A DNA stretch of 64,000 nt from Methanofervidicoccus abyssi (GCF_004310395.1 NZ_BFAX01000002.1:1-64000); one strand, 5' to 3'. Shown: positions 46,429-55,761, counted from the first letter of the stretch. The notes: a model not told the origin generated them from the sequence alone. Translations and numbers: made by a program.

Positions 46429-46661
46429 GAAATCGGACCATCTAATATTTTCCACAATGTTTTCTGGGCAGTAGGCTGTTTTATAGATTGCACAGCGAAA
46501 CATTTAAAATATTTTCTCTTCGTTAATCCTGCTCATACTTCCTCTGTGCCCGATATGTGGGGATAGGCTAAGCCTGAATGGGTACAGGGTTTCTGCATTG
46601 CCCTGAAGATGTGAGAGTCTCCGTTCCTCTCGAAAGCCAGTCAATGAAGATAGAAGGCTAG
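46429..46661 (+). pseudogene. Decayed tnpB (IS200/IS605-family) 3' remnant
   Basis: Three successive frames give pieces of a TnpB C-terminus. Frame one (46429-46545) reads IFHNVFWAVGCFIDCTAKH, then FVNPAHTSS, matching the TnpB pattern before the zinc ribbon. A shift then gives LCPICGDRLSLNGYRV (46544-46591). A third frame (46602-46661) gives EDVRVSVPLESQSMKIEG and a stop, like TnpB tails. The second CxxC and the DRD motif are missing, and the catalytic RuvC start is absent. The piece is clearly non-coding now. GC content is well above the surrounding spacer. Confidence 0.75.
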
Positions 46662-46720
46662 AAGGTTACTAGCTACGATTAGTTTTATGTGTTCTAAAAG
46701 AGCGGTAACTAGAACGGTTA
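46556..46720 (+). ncRNA. GC-rich structured tail, possible omega-RNA-like remnant
   Basis: Several dyads lie in the relic and just after it: AGGCT-A-AGCCT (46565-46575), CAGGG/CCCTG (46585-46605) and GTTCTA/TAGAAC (46691-46715). In TnpB elements the 3' end of the gene doubles as the omega-RNA scaffold, followed by the guide after a TCAA-type right end; a TCAAT occurs at 46641-46645. Whether this RNA is made is unknown. Confidence 0.35.
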
Positions 46721-46930
46721 AATAATACAATTCTATAACGTAGTATTAAGGGCTAAAAATTAAAAATAATAAAATTCTTAAAAATGTTAAATACCATAGG
46801 GTTAATAAAGAATTAATAATAGTAAAAGAATAGTAAAAGAGTAAAATCTCGTTTTATCTTCTACATTATATTGAACATAGATTATTAACTCTTTTTATGT
46901 ACATATGGCTATTATGGTATACTCTTAACT

Positions 46931-48028
46931 CTAATCCAGAAATGCTATAAGATCCTCTGGCCTGTGCAACTCTCCACCTATTTTACTACAGGAAGTTACT
47001 TCAGCTCTACTGTGCTTCATCACCTCTTCGGCAATCTGACCTAAATTCATCTCTGGTACTATGATCTTGGATGCCTTTAGACTCTTTACTATTTTATCGG
47101 GGAATGGATACACAGTTATAAGTCTCAGATATCCTACATCGTATCCGTTCTTTCTCAGCATCTCAACTGTATATTTAACAGTCCTTGATGGAGTGCCGTA
47201 GCAGAGGAATACTATATCACTGTCTAAGTATTTTCCTTCATACTTTACAATCTTATCCTTATTTTTCAATATCTTATTACATATCCTTCTAACTAACTTA
47301 TCGTGGGTTTCAGGTGAGACATCTGGATACCCCCTTTCGTTGTGGGTAAGTCCTGTAACATGTACGTTGTAGCCCCTTCCAAATACAGGCATCTCTGCAA
47401 CATCTTTATCAAATGGGAAAGGTTTCTTACAGGGTTTTTCCTCAGGTATAGCCCTCTCCATTATTTGGACGTTATCGTGGAGCACCACTTTCTCCCTCAT
47501 ATGCCCTACTATCTCATCTGCCATAACAAAAACTGGTATCCTGTATATTTCGGCATAGTTGAATGCCATAATTGTGAAGTCATACATCTCCTGTACCGAA
47601 GATGGGGCGAGAGCTATAGGTTCGTAGTCCCCATGGGCACCCCATCTTACCTGCATCATATCCCCCTGGCTCGCATATGTGGGCTGTCCTGTAGAAGGCC
47701 CTCCCCTCTGCACATCTACTATTACACAGGGTGTCTCTGTCATATAGGCGTACCCTATCTGTTCTATCATTAAACTGAGTCCAGGACCTGAAGTTGCAGT
47801 CATTGCCTTTAATCCCCCCCAACTTGCACCTATTACACTAGCCATTGCCCCTATTTCATCTTCCATCTGGACGTAGTACCCCCCTACCTTTGGAAGAGAC
47901 CTTGCCATTTCCTCAGCTATCTCGGTAGATGGAGTTATAGGGTATCCCCCGAAGAATCTACAACCTACTTTGATTGCTCCCCTTGCACATGCAATATTAC
48001 CTTGGATAAAATCAACTTTTGCATTCAA
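46931..48028 (-). CDS. korA: 2-oxoglutarate:ferredoxin oxidoreductase subunit alpha
   Basis: KorA is the large subunit of 2-oxoglutarate synthase, which carboxylates succinyl-CoA in the incomplete reductive TCA cycle of methanogens. It has the pyrimidine-binding YPITPSTEIAEE near 30, EDEIGAMASVIGASWGG near 57, TSGPGLSLM near 80 and GGPSTGQPT near 108. TTG at 48028 is chosen because GGTGA lies 5 nt upstream; the GTG at 48037 is part of that site. No korB, C or D is adjacent. A 2-oxoisovalerate enzyme is less likely. Confidence 0.87.
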   Translation of the reverse strand: MNAKVDFIQGNIACARGAIKVGCRFFGGYPITPSTEIAEEMARSLPKVGGYYVQMEDEIGAMASVIGASWGGLKAMTATSGPGLSLMIEQIGYAYMTETPCVIVDVQRGGPSTGQPTYASQGDMMQVRWGAHGDYEPIALAPSSVQEMYDFTIMAFNYAEIYRIPVFVMADEIVGHMREKVVLHDNVQIMERAIPEEKPCKKPFPFDKDVAEMPVFGRGYNVHVTGLTHNERGYPDVSPETHDKLVRRICNKILKNKDKIVKYEGKYLDSDIVFLCYGTPSRTVKYTVEMLRKNGYDVGYLRLITVYPFPDKIVKSLKASKIIVPEMNLGQIAEEVMKHSRAEVTSCSKIGGELHRPEDLIAFLD

Positions 48029-48221
48029 AGATATCACCTATTATTATATCCTTTTCCTCTAATATTTTTAGATGCTTTCATGAGAATTTTTTGTATTCAA
48101 TTTTCGAATAAATCTGCCTATAAAGATCTGACCATTAATATTATATAGTTATCATTTAATTATTATTTACTAAAAATATCACTATAATAACCTGTTAATT
48201 AATATAAAAATGGTGTCATAT

Positions 48222-49178
48222 ATGCTGTTTAAGAAACTATCTACTGTAGAAAGAGTATACAATATTGGATTAGAACAGAACTCGTTATTTAATATATTTG
48301 ATCACATTACCTTATTTGTAAAGGAAGCTGAGGAAGATCTTGTAAAACTTTACGACTTGAGAGTTTTGGAGAAGATCCCTGTAAAAAATATAATGACAAG
48401 AAATATAATAACTATCAACAAGAACGATAGTATCGATAAGTTAAAGGAGTATATAGAGAAATACAGGCATATGGGTTATCCTGTGGTAGACGACGAGGGG
48501 AAATTAGTTGGAGTGGTTACCTTTAGAGATCTAGAAAAAAGTGGTAAAAAAAACGTTATTGAGGATATAATGACTCCAAAGGATAAATTAGTGTTTATAT
48601 CTCCAGAAACTTCTGCCTCAGAATCCCAGAAAATAATGGCAAAGATGGATATTGGAAGGTTGTTAGTATTAGATGACAAGGGAGAACTTATAGGTATAGT
48701 AAGTAGAGGAGATATTGTAAGGACTTACAAGATATACAGTAAAGGTTCTGCAAAGATTCAAAAGTGTTCTAGAATATCTAATTTTTATTTCTACGACAGA
48801 AATAAAAAGGAAAAGTTGAAGAAACTTGTAGATGATCTTATTATGTTACTTGGAAGTAAAGATTATATTATCTCTGAAAAGGAAGATTATATAGAGATAT
48901 TAACTAAGGACTGGGAGCCCTTGGTTAAGATAATGATGGCAGGAGATACAGTGGATCATATATCCATAACCACTAAATCGATTAATATACTGGAGATAGA
49001 TATAATAAGGGAGATTTTGAAGAAGATAGATGAGTACGCCTTTGAAGAGATAGTACTAACTGATCACATTACCCTTATAGATGAGAAATCCTCAATCCAG
49101 AGGATAATTACAGATGTTACTCTCTTCAACGACAGTAAGAAGACATTCGGGACTATCACCATTAGATCTGACTTCTAA
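48222..49178 (+). CDS. CBS-domain protein
   Basis: A 318-residue protein with two CBS domains (about 45-160; IPVKNIMTRNIITI and VIEDIMTPKDKLVFI), the usual adenosyl-nucleotide sensor pair. The rest (about 180-318) is a conserved-looking alpha/beta region I cannot name. The order LYDLRVLEKIPVKNIMT resembles the start of the CBS part of M50 metalloproteases, but no HExxH or membrane helices are present. ATG at 48222 follows GGTGTCATAT. It precedes mmp7 by 20 bp. Confidence 0.75.
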   Translation: MLFKKLSTVERVYNIGLEQNSLFNIFDHITLFVKEAEEDLVKLYDLRVLEKIPVKNIMTRNIITINKNDSIDKLKEYIEKYRHMGYPVVDDEGKLVGVVTFRDLEKSGKKNVIEDIMTPKDKLVFISPETSASESQKIMAKMDIGRLLVLDDKGELIGIVSRGDIVRTYKIYSKGSAKIQKCSRISNFYFYDRNKKEKLKKLVDDLIMLLGSKDYIISEKEDYIEILTKDWEPLVKIMMAGDTVDHISITTKSINILEIDIIREILKKIDEYAFEEIVLTDHITLIDEKSSIQRIITDVTLFNDSKKTFGTITIRSDF

Positions 49179-49198
49179 AAATCCTATCGGTGGAAGAA

Positions 49199-50098
49199 AT
49201 GTACGAAATCGTTAGATATGAGGGAGGAGTTTATAGGAATAATATATTAAAAGAGTGGATTGAAGATGTTGGAGGGTTTATAATCCAGGAACATGTGATG
49301 CAGTTGGATGTATATATGACTGTAGCACTGCCTAAAAGTGAGTTGGAGAACTTCAAAAGGGAAATCAAGAAGTACAAGGGGAAGGTAGTTGAAACGCCAC
49401 TGGCAGGGATCGAAGTGGCAGTCGTTGCACCAAGTTTATCTCGACACCATCTCCCTCATACAGCCTGTGATATAGCAGAATATCTCAGAAGATACGGAGC
49501 AAAATCCAATATGATAGGGCTTTCCCATGGAGCAGGCAAGAATATAAGCAGTATAAAGGAGAAAGAGAAGAGATTGATTGAGGAACATGATATTGCTGTA
49601 TATGTTATGGGCAACTTTGAAAGCTGTTTAAAGGATAAGGTACATCTCTTTGATGTAGATATTCCTGTTGTAGTAACTGGAGGACCTGAAAAGCTGGATA
49701 TTCCATACCCCTACGTGGGAAATCTTGGAAGGAGGGCCCAGAGGTTGAGACACAGTGAGGAGAGACAGGCCTTAAAGAAGATGGTAGAAGAGATTACAAA
49801 GTTGATAAACAAGAAAAGAGAAGAGCTATCTTACGACCCTCCAATAGTCCCCCCAGTTGTACTTAAGGATATATTGGAGAAGGAAGTAGAAGATATATTC
49901 GGTATCTTATCTCCAATGCCCATAGTTACACAGTTAGATGGTTTAAGAGTAAAGTTAGATTATGACACCTATCATGAGAAGATAGAGAACGTCAAAGTTG
50001 GGAAATATCTTCTTAAAGATATAACTGAAGTTAGGAGATCTTACATGAAGAATTATATTCTGATTAAGATAAAACCAACATCGGAGGTTGTAGGATAG
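49199..50098 (+). CDS. mmp7: Methanogenesis marker protein 7
   Basis: A 299-residue protein of the methanogenesis-marker-7 family. Conserved parts include VVAPSLSRHHLPHTACDIAEYL near 75 (read as VVAPSLSRHHLP then HTACDIAEYL), GLSHGAGKNI near 105 and YPYVGNLGRRAQRLRHSEER near 175. Mmp7 is a component of the ATP-dependent complex that reductively activates methyl-coenzyme M reductase, with McrC, Mmp3 and Mmp17. ATG at 49199 follows GGTGG; the GTG at 49190 is part of that site. It lies just after a CBS gene and before methanogen-specific unknowns. Confidence 0.9.
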   Translation: MYEIVRYEGGVYRNNILKEWIEDVGGFIIQEHVMQLDVYMTVALPKSELENFKREIKKYKGKVVETPLAGIEVAVVAPSLSRHHLPHTACDIAEYLRRYGAKSNMIGLSHGAGKNISSIKEKEKRLIEEHDIAVYVMGNFESCLKDKVHLFDVDIPVVVTGGPEKLDIPYPYVGNLGRRAQRLRHSEERQALKKMVEEITKLINKKREELSYDPPIVPPVVLKDILEKEVEDIFGILSPMPIVTQLDGLRVKLDYDTYHEKIENVKVGKYLLKDITEVRRSYMKNYILIKIKPTSEVVG

Positions 50099-50304
50099 AA
50101 AAAAGGATGAAACAATTAAAAATAGATTATTATAATTGATATAATTATTATAAAAAGGACAGAATGAAATTCTATCCAATAAAAACTAATTTATAAAGTT
50201 TTTCTGTATAATAACTTAGACTGAATTTATAGAGCATAGATAAGGGGAGTTAATTGTTCTTTTAATCTTTTAATATCTATCCAACATAACGATAGGAGAT
50301 AACT

Positions 50305-50715
50305 ATGGAAAAGGATAATATAGTAGAAATACCTATTCCACCTGGGATTCCACAGTCTATTATATTCAGAGTTGTGGAAACCTGTGGTGTAGACTATAGG
50401 ATAAAAAGGGATCCTGTATTAAATATGGAGTATCCTGTCCTGTCTGGATACCCAGAGCAAATAGAGGACGCTAAAAGATACTTGAAACTATTTACAGAGG
50501 TTAAACTGGTATTGAGGGATATTGCACTGTTAGGTAGGAGGTACAAAACTGTAGCTAAGATATACACAGAGGATGAGGAGTTAAGACATATTCTAAGTAT
50601 AGTGTCCCAGGATATTGCAAATAGGAACTGGATAGAGTTATGTGAAGAGAAACCTATTAGTGGAGAGTGTGAAACCTTGGAGATTTGTGAGAAAAAGGTA
50701 TATATATACGTTTAA
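50305..50715 (+). CDS. Uncharacterised methanogen protein, 136 residues
   Basis: I do not recognise this family. The protein is acidic and alpha/beta with no membrane segment; four cysteines occur, three near the C-terminus (LCEEKPISGECETLEICEKK). It opens with IVEIPIPPGIPQSIIF, a phrase often conserved in small archaeal proteins. It is followed 8 bp later by another unknown and lies in the mmp7-cbiL stretch, which hints at coenzyme or MCR work. GATAGGAGATAACT precedes the ATG. Confidence 0.65.
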   Translation: MEKDNIVEIPIPPGIPQSIIFRVVETCGVDYRIKRDPVLNMEYPVLSGYPEQIEDAKRYLKLFTEVKLVLRDIALLGRRYKTVAKIYTEDEELRHILSIVSQDIANRNWIELCEEKPISGECETLEICEKKVYIYV

Positions 50716-50723
50716 GGGAGATT

Positions 50724-50969
50724 ATGCACTACTCCATACTTGAATTGAAGTTGGAGAAAAGTAGTATAGTGATAGACAGAGGTTCACTGAAAACTAGAAG
50801 GAAATTCGTCTTCCTACTTGAGGAAGGGGATGTTCTATTGAGAGAAAAAGACAGGTTGCAGGTGCACGAAGAGGTTGAAGTGTTGGTTGATTACACCTAT
50901 ACCGAAGGAAGTAAGAGACCTAAAGAAATTATAGATATATACAAGATTGTGGAGATAGTTAAGAGGTAA
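50724..50969 (+). CDS. Uncharacterised small basic protein, 81 residues
   Basis: A small beta-rich soluble protein with alternating charged residues and no motif I can name. It starts 8 bp after the previous gene with GGGAG before the ATG and ends shortly before a membrane protein gene, so it is part of a four-to-six gene operon. Codon use looks like that of its neighbours, which supports it being real. Confidence 0.6.
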   Translation: MHYSILELKLEKSSIVIDRGSLKTRRKFVFLLEEGDVLLREKDRLQVHEEVEVLVDYTYTEGSKRPKEIIDIYKIVEIVKR

Positions 50970-50991
50970 TTCTACTTTTAAGGTGTTTCTA

Positions 50992-51279
50992 ATGGATGTG
51001 GAGGGAAAATCTGCTATAATTCATACCTTATGTGGTATGATATTTGGAACACTATCTAACTATGTATATAACTTAGGTCTTGGTATATTCAGTGGGATAG
51101 TAACCATGATCTTTCTAACTGCTGGACTTCTTATAGTGGGACATATTACGGCCCTAATACTTGGTAAAGATAGTTTAGATCAGAAACAGTGGCTTGGATG
51201 TGGGGTGACACCTTATTTTTTTACCGCTATAGTATTTTGGATACTAGCGTATAATGGAGTATTCTCCAGGATTTGGTGA
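50992..51279 (+). CDS. Small membrane protein, DUF5379/EMC6-like
   Basis: A 95-residue protein with three hydrophobic helices (about 8-25, 30-58 and 75-92). The arrangement and size resemble archaeal EMC6-like DUF5379 proteins, but the match is by pattern only. ATG at 50992 follows GGTGTTTCTA; an in-frame GTG at 50983 belongs to that site. Its 3' end contains the GGTGA site of cbiL, so the two are translationally coupled. Confidence 0.6.
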   Translation: MDVEGKSAIIHTLCGMIFGTLSNYVYNLGLGIFSGIVTMIFLTAGLLIVGHITALILGKDSLDQKQWLGCGVTPYFFTAIVFWILAYNGVFSRIW

Positions 51280-51283
51280 TGTG

Positions 51284-51985
51284 ATGGTGGAAAAAGTTTA
51301 TGGTGTAGGAGTAGGACCGGGAGATAAGGAATTATTAACGTTGAAAGCGGTAAAAGTGTTAAAAAAAGTGGATAAAATATTTATTCCAGTATCTAAGGAA
51401 GGTAGATCTTCCTTAGCCTACGATATTGTAAAAGATATTGTAGAGGGAAAACCTGTAGAGGAATTATTATTTCCAATGATAAAAAATCAGGAGTGTTTAA
51501 AGATATATCATGAGAGGGCTTTTGAGAACATCAAGAGTGCTCAAGGAGAGGTGGCGGTAATTACTATAGGAGATCCCACTTTATATAGTACCTTCTCCTA
51601 CCTGTGGAGACTGTTAAAGAGGGACAACATCCCAGTGGAGATTGTAAATGGGATACCTTCTCCCTTTGCCTGTGCAGGGAGGTTGAATATACCTTTAGTT
51701 GAAGGAAGAGAGAAGTTAGTTATACTACCGAGAGGTGAAGATTTAGAGAGATATCTAGGGCTATTCGACACCATTGTGGTTATGAAGACGAAGAGATTGG
51801 GAGAGATACTGAAGAGAATATTAGGTAAGGAGGAAAGGGATAAATACTTAGTAGGGGTGGTAAGTAAAGGTTTTTGGGAAGATGAAAATATACAGTGGGG
51901 AAAGATTGAGGAGATAGACTTTGAAGATATCAACCACTATCTATCCTTGGCTATAATTAAAAGGGTTGATAGGGAAGATATATAG
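51284..51985 (+). CDS. cbiL: Cobalt-factor II C20-methyltransferase
   Basis: A tetrapyrrole methylase of the anaerobic cobamide pathway. The 233-residue protein begins YGVGVGPGDKELLTLKAV, has the AdoMet motif TIGDPTLYSTFSYL near 100 and GIPSPFACAGRLNIPL near 130, which fits CbiL/CobI. Methanogens need cobamides for the Mtr complex. ATG at 51284 follows GGTGATGTG; an ATG at 51254 lies inside the preceding gene. cbiD at the right end of the window is a later step. Confidence 0.92.
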   Translation: MVEKVYGVGVGPGDKELLTLKAVKVLKKVDKIFIPVSKEGRSSLAYDIVKDIVEGKPVEELLFPMIKNQECLKIYHERAFENIKSAQGEVAVITIGDPTLYSTFSYLWRLLKRDNIPVEIVNGIPSPFACAGRLNIPLVEGREKLVILPRGEDLERYLGLFDTIVVMKTKRLGEILKRILGKEERDKYLVGVVSKGFWEDENIQWGKIEEIDFEDINHYLSLAIIKRVDREDI

Positions 51986-51992
51986 GGATGTT

Positions 51993-52952
51993 ATGATTGT
52001 AAGGAGTGCAAAACTATCTCACAAAAACAAAGTATCAGAGGGGCTGGAGAGATTCTCCAATATTAAAATAGTAGGTTATCACTTTGAAGATGAAAAATAC
52101 CTAGAAGAAGACTACGATACCTTTATATGGACTAAGGAGATATTGGAACCTTCTGAGATAAAGACATGGGAGGAAACAATATTAAAAGAGATGGAGAAAG
52201 GTAAAAACATATACAATATGGCTAGGCTCTACAGAATAGCTGATAATCATAGATTAGTATTTACTGCAGAAGAGTACGGTATCGAATACTTCGACTCTTC
52301 AGACCCTCAAGCATTCCAGAGATATATATATTATGCTAAGTTAGGGTTGGAGAAAATACGTGGGAAGGTAATAACTGTAATGGGCACTGGAAGGAAAAGT
52401 GGTAAATTTACAACATCTCTTATTTTAAAGAGGGAACTTGGTAGATACTTCGAGGTAGGTGGTGTAGGTACTGAGCCTCACTCAAAACTCTGTAATATGG
52501 AGGAGATGGTGATCCCACAAGTTATACCCCTGTGTCATGTTGCTTCTACTATTTTCGGTGCCATTAAAAAGGTGGATTTAAAGGATAAAGATGTTATATT
52601 GGTGTCCAGTCAAACTGGAATATTTTCAGATCCCTTAGAGGTGGGAACTGGTAGAGGAGGAGGTGTTGTAAGCTTATCTATTCTTTATGGTTCAAAACCG
52701 GATTATATAATACTTGCATCTAATACCTTAAATGTAGAGGAGATAGAACGCCATATAAAGGTTTTGGAAATGTTAAGTAATAAGAAGGTAATAGGGATTA
52801 CTATAAATGGAAGGAGATTTAAAAACTTAGGTGAAAATTACAGAGAGATACTGGATAAGATCTCCAAAAGGTTGAATATTCCAGTAGTAGATGTGGTAAA
52901 AAGGACATATTTAGAGGAGTTTATAGATGAGTATATCTGTAATATTTTATAA
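51993..52952 (+). CDS. P-loop protein of unknown function
   Basis: A 319-residue protein with a helical N-terminal half and a P-loop GTGRKSGKFTTSLIL near 133, followed by GGVGTEPHSKLC and a late TINGRR segment. The layout resembles the DUF1611 group of putative NTPases, in which the motif GxxxGKxT follows an N-terminal domain. The role is unknown. ATG at 51993 lies 7 bp after the cbiL stop, so the gene is co-transcribed with cobamide genes and could act on a coenzyme precursor; this is inference. Confidence 0.6.
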   Translation: MIVRSAKLSHKNKVSEGLERFSNIKIVGYHFEDEKYLEEDYDTFIWTKEILEPSEIKTWEETILKEMEKGKNIYNMARLYRIADNHRLVFTAEEYGIEYFDSSDPQAFQRYIYYAKLGLEKIRGKVITVMGTGRKSGKFTTSLILKRELGRYFEVGGVGTEPHSKLCNMEEMVIPQVIPLCHVASTIFGAIKKVDLKDKDVILVSSQTGIFSDPLEVGTGRGGGVVSLSILYGSKPDYIILASNTLNVEEIERHIKVLEMLSNKKVIGITINGRRFKNLGENYREILDKISKRLNIPVVDVVKRTYLEEFIDEYICNIL

Positions 52953-53299
52953 TAATATTATTAAATACATAAAAAAGAGTAGGACATATAAAAAGTAGAA
53001 ATTCTCTTATATATTACTTTTTTAGAGAGGACACTTAATCTGTTAGTTTTACGGTAATTCTGTTAATACTTTTTAAATTTTTTTGATTTTTAAATAATCT
53101 AAAAAATAAAATTAAGTAATATAATTATTAATTAATTACTATCTCTACCCTAATATCCTAAAATAAAATAAGCAATAGATAGAAATCACTATTAATTATT
53201 ATTAATTATTATTTATCTAACTACTACATAATTCCTTGCTTTTTAATATCTGTAATTATTCCTCATTGGTAAGATCAAATATAGTGAAAACGTGAAACT
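52953..53299. other. Spacer before the glutamate ligase gene
   Basis: A/T-rich. A GC-richer stretch at 52980-53085 contains ATTCTGTTAAT and a T-rich end, a weak match to the dispersed element core. The plus-strand promoter of the next gene should lie near 53230-53260. No credible ORF is seen. Confidence 0.4.
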
Positions 53300-54169
53300 A
53301 TGAAAATAGGTATATTAAGTGAAAGTAGGGACTGGGTTACCTACGAATTGGAAAGAACAATGAATGAACTTAACATTACACCTGTATATATTAAGCCTTC
53401 TGGGATCACATCCTATATAGGTATGGATATAAAATTTGAATATAGAAGAAAGGATGTTCTCGATCTCGATGCCATATTCGTTAGAAACCTTGGAGATATA
53501 AATAATTACTACAGATACGATATTATTAAGTACATTGAACATTATATTCCAGTTATAAATCCTTCTGAGGCTTTGGAAAACTGTGGGAATAAGTTTAAAA
53601 CCTCTGCACTTTTGGATATTTACAGTGTACCTCATCCTAAGACAGTTGTTACTGAAGATATACATAAAGCTATGACATGGATAGAGAAATTCAACGACTG
53701 TGTTTTAAAACCTATATTTGGAAATGGTGGAGAAGGCATATACAGGTTAAAAAATAAATCTCTTATAACCAGGTTAAATCTTCTAAACGAGTATAAAAAT
53801 AGATACGGAGTAATATATCTCCAAGAGTTTATAAACACACCTGGGGAGGAGTACAGGGATATCAGGGCTTTTGTTGTAGGAGATGAAGTTGTTGCAGCTA
53901 TGTATCGTGTCTCCGACAACTGGATAACTAATATACGCCAAAATGGGAGAGCCGAGAGATGTGAAGTTACACCCGAGATAGAAGATATAGCATTAAAAGC
54001 CAAAAAAGCTCTGGGGATACTCTACGGTGGCGTGGATATCATAGAAGATGAAAATGGAAATTTAAAGGTGTTGGAAGTAAATGGAGCACCTTCCTGGGAG
54101 GCTCTTTCGAAGGTTTCTAAGGTGGATATAACAAGGTGTTTGGTGGAGTATATTTTAAGTATTATATAA
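53300..54169 (+). CDS. RimK-family ATP-grasp glutamate ligase (MptN/CofF type)
   Basis: A 289-residue ATP-grasp ligase. It has the pre-grasp LDAIFVRNLGD near 55, the ATP-binding VLKPIFGNGGEGIYRL near 138, and the metal-binding LEVNGAPSWEAL near 262. In methanogens, RimK homologues add L-glutamate to tetrahydromethanopterin (MptN) or to coenzyme F420 (CofF). The sequence alone does not let me choose, though the window also holds mptA. GTGAAACT precedes the ATG. Confidence 0.82.
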   Translation: MKIGILSESRDWVTYELERTMNELNITPVYIKPSGITSYIGMDIKFEYRRKDVLDLDAIFVRNLGDINNYYRYDIIKYIEHYIPVINPSEALENCGNKFKTSALLDIYSVPHPKTVVTEDIHKAMTWIEKFNDCVLKPIFGNGGEGIYRLKNKSLITRLNLLNEYKNRYGVIYLQEFINTPGEEYRDIRAFVVGDEVVAAMYRVSDNWITNIRQNGRAERCEVTPEIEDIALKAKKALGILYGGVDIIEDENGNLKVLEVNGAPSWEALSKVSKVDITRCLVEYILSII

Positions 54170-54505
54170 ATCCTCAATCCCATCAAAAATCTTAATATAA
54201 CTCTTAATCCCTATCATAAGATCTGATAAAAAATGATATGACAAAAATGATAAAAAAATCGTTTTAAAAATAAAAATAAAAAAAATAAAAATAAATGATT
54301 TTCCTGTCCTTAACATTGAAGAAATAGGAATTCTCTGAATATCCTGTCGTAGTTTCCACCTTATAGTGAGCACTAAAAAGAGATTATCAATTCTACTTTT
54401 TGGGGCTTTTTTTACTTTTTATTTTTATTTTAATTATCTATTTTAACTTATCATTTTTTTATCATTATTTTTATCGTTATTATTTTTATTTATTTTATTC
54501 ATAAA
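54170..54505. other. Spacer between the glutamate ligase and ahcY
   Basis: This convergent spacer holds one GC-richer patch, 54300-54375, in the minus sense related to the dispersed element (copy E), next to long T/A runs that may terminate both genes. No ORF with a ribosome-binding site is seen. Confidence 0.4.
54300..54375 (-). repeat. Dispersed intergenic element, copy E
   Basis: On the minus strand, GGTGGAAACTACGACAGG is followed by ATATTCAGAGAATTCC and TTTCTTCAATG. Order and spacing follow copies B and C, with more substitutions. It is the weakest of the five. Confidence 0.3.
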
Positions 54506-55753
54506 TTAAGTTCCTTCTCTCCAATCACTTAGGTATCTTCTCTGTTCCGGAGTTAATTCATCGATCTCGATACCCATAGATCTTAACTTTAAGGAAGCTA
54601 TCCGTAGGTCCTGCTCATACGGTATATTATATACTCTGTTCTCCAATTTCTCATGATTTTCCTTAAGGAACTTGGCACTTAAAGCCTGATTTGCAAAACT
54701 CATATCCATAACTTCACAGGGATGTCCATCCCCACATACGAGATTAACCAACCTACCCTCTCCAAGCAGGTAGAGTTTTTTATTCCCTAGGTCATACTCC
54801 TCTATGTTTTTTCTAACTTTTCTAACAGACTTAGAAATACTCTTAAGATCCTCTTTACTGATCTCGTTGTCAAAGTGCCCTGCATTTGCAAGAATGGCTC
54901 CATCCTTCATAACCAACATATGTTCAGCCCTAATTACGTCCTTACATCCAGTTGTGGTAATAAATATATCCCCTATCTTAGCAGCCTCCTCCATCTTCAT
55001 GACTCTATAACCATCTAACCTGGCTTCCAAGGCCCTTATAGGATTGACCTCAGTTACTATAACATTTGCACCCATTCCAGCAGCCCTCATTGCAACTCCT
55101 CTACCGCACCAACCGTATCCAGCAACTACTACATTCTTTCCGGCGATTAGTAGATTTGTAGTTCTTATAATACCGTCCATGACACTCTGTCCTGTTCCAT
55201 ACCTGTTGTCAAATAAGTGTTTTGTGTAGGCATCATTTACATTTATAACTGGAAATTTTAATACTCCCTCCTCAGCCATTGCCTTTAATCTTATAACTCC
55301 AGTTGTAGTCTCCTCACAACCCCCCATTATCTTATCTAGAAGTTCCCGTCTCTCTCTATGTAGTAGAAATATAAGATCCGCCCCATCGTCTATAATTATA
55401 TCAGGCTCATGATCTAATACCTTATGTAAGTTTTCGTAATATTCTTCCCTTGTTTCTCCTCTCCAAGCATATACATTCATCCCCTTCTTTACGCAGGCAG
55501 CAGCTACATCGTCCTGGGTAGATAGAGGATTACATCCCGTAATTGCTATCTCCGCTCCTCCCTCCATTAAGGTTTCGGCAAGTACGGCAGTTTTTGCTTC
55601 CAGATGTAATGCCATCCCTATGGTAATCCCCTTAAAGGGTTTTTCATTCTTAAACTCCTCTCTTATAAGGTTTAAAACTGGCATATGTTTTCTGGCCCAT
55701 TCTATTTTCAACTCTCCCTCAGGATATAGATTTATATCCCTAATTTTACTCAT
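54506..55753 (-). CDS. ahcY: S-adenosylhomocysteine (or S-inosylhomocysteine) hydrolase
   Basis: A 415-residue NAD-dependent hydrolase that removes the methyl-transfer product. It has the NAD motif [21 protein letters not shown], read as [13 protein letters not shown] near 214, [20 protein letters not shown] near 170, and [12 protein letters not shown] near 73. In M. jannaschii the homologue prefers S-inosylhomocysteine, the deaminated form, so the same may hold here. GGTGAAAGG precedes the ATG. It follows a CBS gene by 8 bp and is probably co-transcribed with it. Confidence 0.95.
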   Translation of the reverse strand: MSKIRDINLYPEGELKIEWARKHMPVLNLIREEFKNEKPFKGITIGMALHLEAKTAVLAETLMEGGAEIAITGCNPLSTQDDVAAACVKKGMNVYAWRGETREEYYENLHKVLDHEPDIIIDDGADLIFLLHRERRELLDKIMGGCEETTTGVIRLKAMAEEGVLKFPVINVNDAYTKHLFDNRYGTGQSVMDGIIRTTNLLIAGKNVVVAGYGWCGRGVAMRAAGMGANVIVTEVNPIRALEARLDGYRVMKMEEAAKIGDIFITTTGCKDVIRAEHMLVMKDGAILANAGHFDNEISKEDLKSISKSVRKVRKNIEEYDLGNKKLYLLGEGRLVNLVCGDGHPCEVMDMSFANQALSAKFLKENHEKLENRVYNIPYEQDLRIASLKLRSMGIEIDELTPEQRRYLSDWREGT

Positions 55754-55761
55754 CCTTTCAC

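Noticed and set aside
46556-46720. 7S (SRP) RNA or RNase P RNA
   Set aside because: Conserved core motifs of either RNA are absent, while TnpB-like peptides are clearly encoded in the same stretch.
48222-49178. M50 zinc metalloprotease with CBS domains
   Set aside because: No HExxH motif and no membrane helices; the similarity is limited to the CBS portion.
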